A stretch of DNA of 64,000 bases from Xenorhabdus miraniensis. Lineage in GTDB: Bacteria > Pseudomonadota > Gammaproteobacteria > Enterobacterales > Enterobacteriaceae. The stretch is taken from NCBI RefSeq assembly GCF_002632615.1, contig NZ_NITZ01000004.1:132977-196976 (forward strand), read 5' to 3'. Shown one piece after another: positions 62,308 to 64,000 of this stretch (its first letter is position 1; every line of letters begins with the position of its first letter). Position numbers and translations under genes: made by a program. Below the pieces are notes generated by a model, which was not told the DNA's origin, searched no databases, and saw only the letters and a list, made by a program, of their open reading frames with translations.

Positions 62308-63735
62308 ATGAGTACTGAAATTAAAGCCCAGGTAGTGGTGCTTGGAGCAGGCCCTGCTGGGTATTCTGCTGCTTTCCGTTGTGCAGACTTAGGTTTGGAA
62401 ACTGTTCTGGTTGAACGTTATTCCACTCTGGGTGGTGTTTGCCTTAACGTAGGTTGTATCCCATCCAAGGCGCTGCTTCATGTAGCAAAAGTGATTGAAG
62501 AAGCAAAAGCGCTGGCACAACACGGTATCGTGTTTGGTGAGCCACAAACTGATATCGATAAGATCCGTCTCTGGAAAGAAAAAGTCATTTCCCAGCTGAC
62601 AGGTGGTCTGGGCGGCATGGCTAAAGGCCGTAAAGTTAACGTTGTTAACGGTGTTGGTAAATTTACTGGTGCTAACACTCTGGTAGTTGAAGGCGAAAAC
62701 GGCGCAACAACGATTAATTTTGATAATGCCATTATCGCAGCGGGTTCACGCCCAATTCAGCTGCCATTCATTCCACATGATGATCCTCGCGTATGGGATT
62801 CTACCGATGCACTGGAACTGAAAACTGTTCCGGAACGCCTGCTGGTTATGGGTGGCGGTATTATCGGTCTGGAAATGGGTACTGTTTACCACGCTCTGGG
62901 TTCTCAGATCGACGTGGTTGAAATGTTCGATCAGGTGATCCCTGCTGCGGACAAAGACATTGTTAAAGTGTTCACTAAGCGTGTCAGCAAGAAATTTAAC
63001 CTGATGCTGGAAACTAAAGTGACTGCGGTAGAAGCTAAAGAAGATGGCATCTACGTAACAATGGAAGGTAAGAAAGCTCCTGCGGAACCACAGCGCTATG
63101 ACGCAGTTCTGGTTGCTATCGGCCGTGTACCAAACGGTAAGCTGCTGGATGCGGGTAAAGCGGGCGTTGAAGTTGATGAGCGTGGCTTTATCCATGTGGA
63201 TAAACAAATGCGCACTAACGTGCCCCACATCTTCGCTATCGGTGATATCGTTGGTCAGCCAATGCTGGCGCACAAAGGTGTTCACGAAGGTCACGTTGCT
63301 GCTGAAGTTATTTCTGGTAAGAAACATTACTTCGATCCGAAAGTTATCCCATCCATCGCTTATACTGAGCCAGAAGTGGCATGGGTTGGTCTGACTGAGA
63401 AAGAAGCGAAAGAAAAAGGCATCAGCTACGAAACTGCAACTTTCCCATGGGCAGCATCTGGCCGTGCAATCGCATCTGACTGTTCAGATGGTATGACCAA
63501 GCTGATTTTCGATAAAGAGACTAACCGTATTATCGGTGGTGCTATTGTTGGTACTAACGGTGGTGAACTGCTGGGTGAAATCGGTCTGGCTATCGAAATG
63601 GGTTGTGATGCAGAAGATATCGCTCTGACTATTCACGCTCACCCAACACTGTATGAATCAATCGGTATGGCTGCGGAAATTTACGAAGGCAGCATTACTG
63701 ACTTGCCAAACCCTAAGGCAAAGAAAAAGAAGTAA
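62308..63735 (+). CDS. lpd: Dihydrolipoamide dehydrogenase (E3)
   Basis: FAD-dependent E3 of pyruvate and 2-oxoglutarate dehydrogenases and the glycine-cleavage system. Seen: FAD loop VVLGAGPAGYSAAFR, redox disulfide GGVCLNVGCIPSK, NAD loop MGGGIIGLEMG and the HAHPTLYESIG catalytic histidine. 475 aa; ATG 62308 (MSTEIK) preferred over ATG 62305 by conservation. Confidence 0.97.
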   Translation: MSTEIKAQVVVLGAGPAGYSAAFRCADLGLETVLVERYSTLGGVCLNVGCIPSKALLHVAKVIEEAKALAQHGIVFGEPQTDIDKIRLWKEKVISQLTGGLGGMAKGRKVNVVNGVGKFTGANTLVVEGENGATTINFDNAIIAAGSRPIQLPFIPHDDPRVWDSTDALELKTVPERLLVMGGGIIGLEMGTVYHALGSQIDVVEMFDQVIPAADKDIVKVFTKRVSKKFNLMLETKVTAVEAKEDGIYVTMEGKKAPAEPQRYDAVLVAIGRVPNGKLLDAGKAGVEVDERGFIHVDKQMRTNVPHIFAIGDIVGQPMLAHKGVHEGHVAAEVISGKKHYFDPKVIPSIAYTEPEVAWVGLTEKEAKEKGISYETATFPWAASGRAIASDCSDGMTKLIFDKETNRIIGGAIVGTNGGELLGEIGLAIEMGCDAEDIALTIHAHPTLYESIGMAAEIYEGSITDLPNPKAKKKK

Positions 63736-63772
63736 TGTATTAGGTTTTGCATTATTTCTGCGGTGATAATAA

Positions 63773-63798
63773 GCGGCTTCCATATTGGGAGCCGTTTT
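63773..63798 (+). terminator. Terminator of the pyruvate dehydrogenase operon
   Basis: Stem GCGGCTTCC / GGGAGCCG (one G-U) with an ATATT loop, then TTTT, 38 bases after lpd. Confidence 0.88.
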
Positions 63799-63902
63799 AG
63801 TTTAGTGAATGATAAAGAAATAATAACTGTTGATTAAATCTAGAGTATCTGGCATCTCCAACTTGAGTGAGATTGGTGAGAGCGTCTTGTGAGCTGATAT
63901 TG

Positions 63903-63931
63903 AGCCTGTCCACCATTTTGTGTAAGTGCCA
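63903..63931. mobile_element. Probable terminal inverted repeat of an IS256-type element
   Basis: GAGCCTGTCCACC then ATTTTGTGTAAGTGCC lies just outside the transposase stop. The GTGTAAGTGCC side resembles IS256-family ends (TTACACAAA on the other strand). The partner end lies beyond the window. Confidence 0.45.
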
Positions 63932-63935
63932 TTTC

Positions 63936-64000
63936 TTAGTAATGACCGTCAAGGCGATCACCAAACTCAATAATAAAACGACTCATTGCCATTCGCCAGT
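63936..64000 (-). CDS. IS256-family transposase, C-terminal end (partial)
   Basis: The minus strand at the window edge reads WRMAMSRFIIEFGDRLDGHY then TAA, the typical C-terminus of IS256/Mutator-type transposases (W-x-x-A-x-x-x-F-x-I-x-F-x-D-R-L). The rest of the gene lies to the right of the window; whether it is intact cannot be seen. Confidence 0.6.
   Translation of the reverse strand, partial: WRMAMSRFIIEFGDRLDGHY

Overview
The window reads as chromosome of a low-GC enterobacterium close to Xenorhabdus/Photorhabdus (Morganellaceae). Most proteins align almost residue for residue with my recall of the E. coli proteins. The gene order is the E. coli 1.7-2.8 minute region with lineage-specific losses and insertions, and intergenic DNA is AT-rich with many IS relics. 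The genus is an inference: no rRNA gene or search result was available.

Layout. 1-6.3 kb: a reverse transsulfuration pair (cystathionine beta-synthase, cystathionine gamma-lyase), a second peptide deformylase, an unknown 132-residue protein, the lipoprotein protease LoiP and mutH. 6.3-13.2 kb is a rearranged accessory stretch. It has an AT-rich spacer with DnaA boxes and a long palindrome, then a 60-codon 3' remnant of sgrR, a graveyard of broken transposases (pRiA4-type, IS982, ISAs1, IS5), and a small island (AEC-type permease, DRE-TIM acyl-transfer/lyase enzyme, divergent LysR regulator). It ends with the 5' remnant of sgrR. The two sgrR ends lie in the same orientation, so the intervening 5.9 kb sits where the middle of sgrR used to be. 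setA, leuD and leuC, expected between sgrR and leuB, are absent.

13.4-24 kb: leuB, leuA and the leuL attenuator on the minus strand, then leuO, a long-chain acyl-CoA synthetase, ilvI-ilvH and cra. 24.4-46.4 kb: the complete division and cell-wall (dcw) cluster mraZ-rsmH-ftsL-ftsI-murE-murF-mraY-murD-ftsW-murG-murC-ddlB-ftsQ-ftsA-ftsZ-lpxC, then a divergent DUF721 (DciA-like) gene, secM and secA. 46.5-56 kb: an inserted ABC-F gene, mutT, yacG, zapD, coaE, the hofC-hofB-ppdD pilus-type genes, ampD and ampE. guaC, nadC and aroP, which sit here in E. coli, are missing. 56.5-63.7 kb: pdhR, aceE, aceF and lpd, the pyruvate dehydrogenase operon with a perfect PdhR operator. The right edge runs into the 3' end of an IS256-type transposase.

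The most unusual structural signal is a recurring short tandem repeat with a 15-base unit. It occurs at unrelated sites and with unrelated sequences (about 1510-1569, 16708-16782, 20479-20508, 42337-42396, 52902-52931, 56492-56536, with a 16-base version at 55943-56005). At least two of these arrays form small open frames of pentapeptide repeats. Second in interest are the sgrR/setA/leuCD replacement and the metabolic island inside it.
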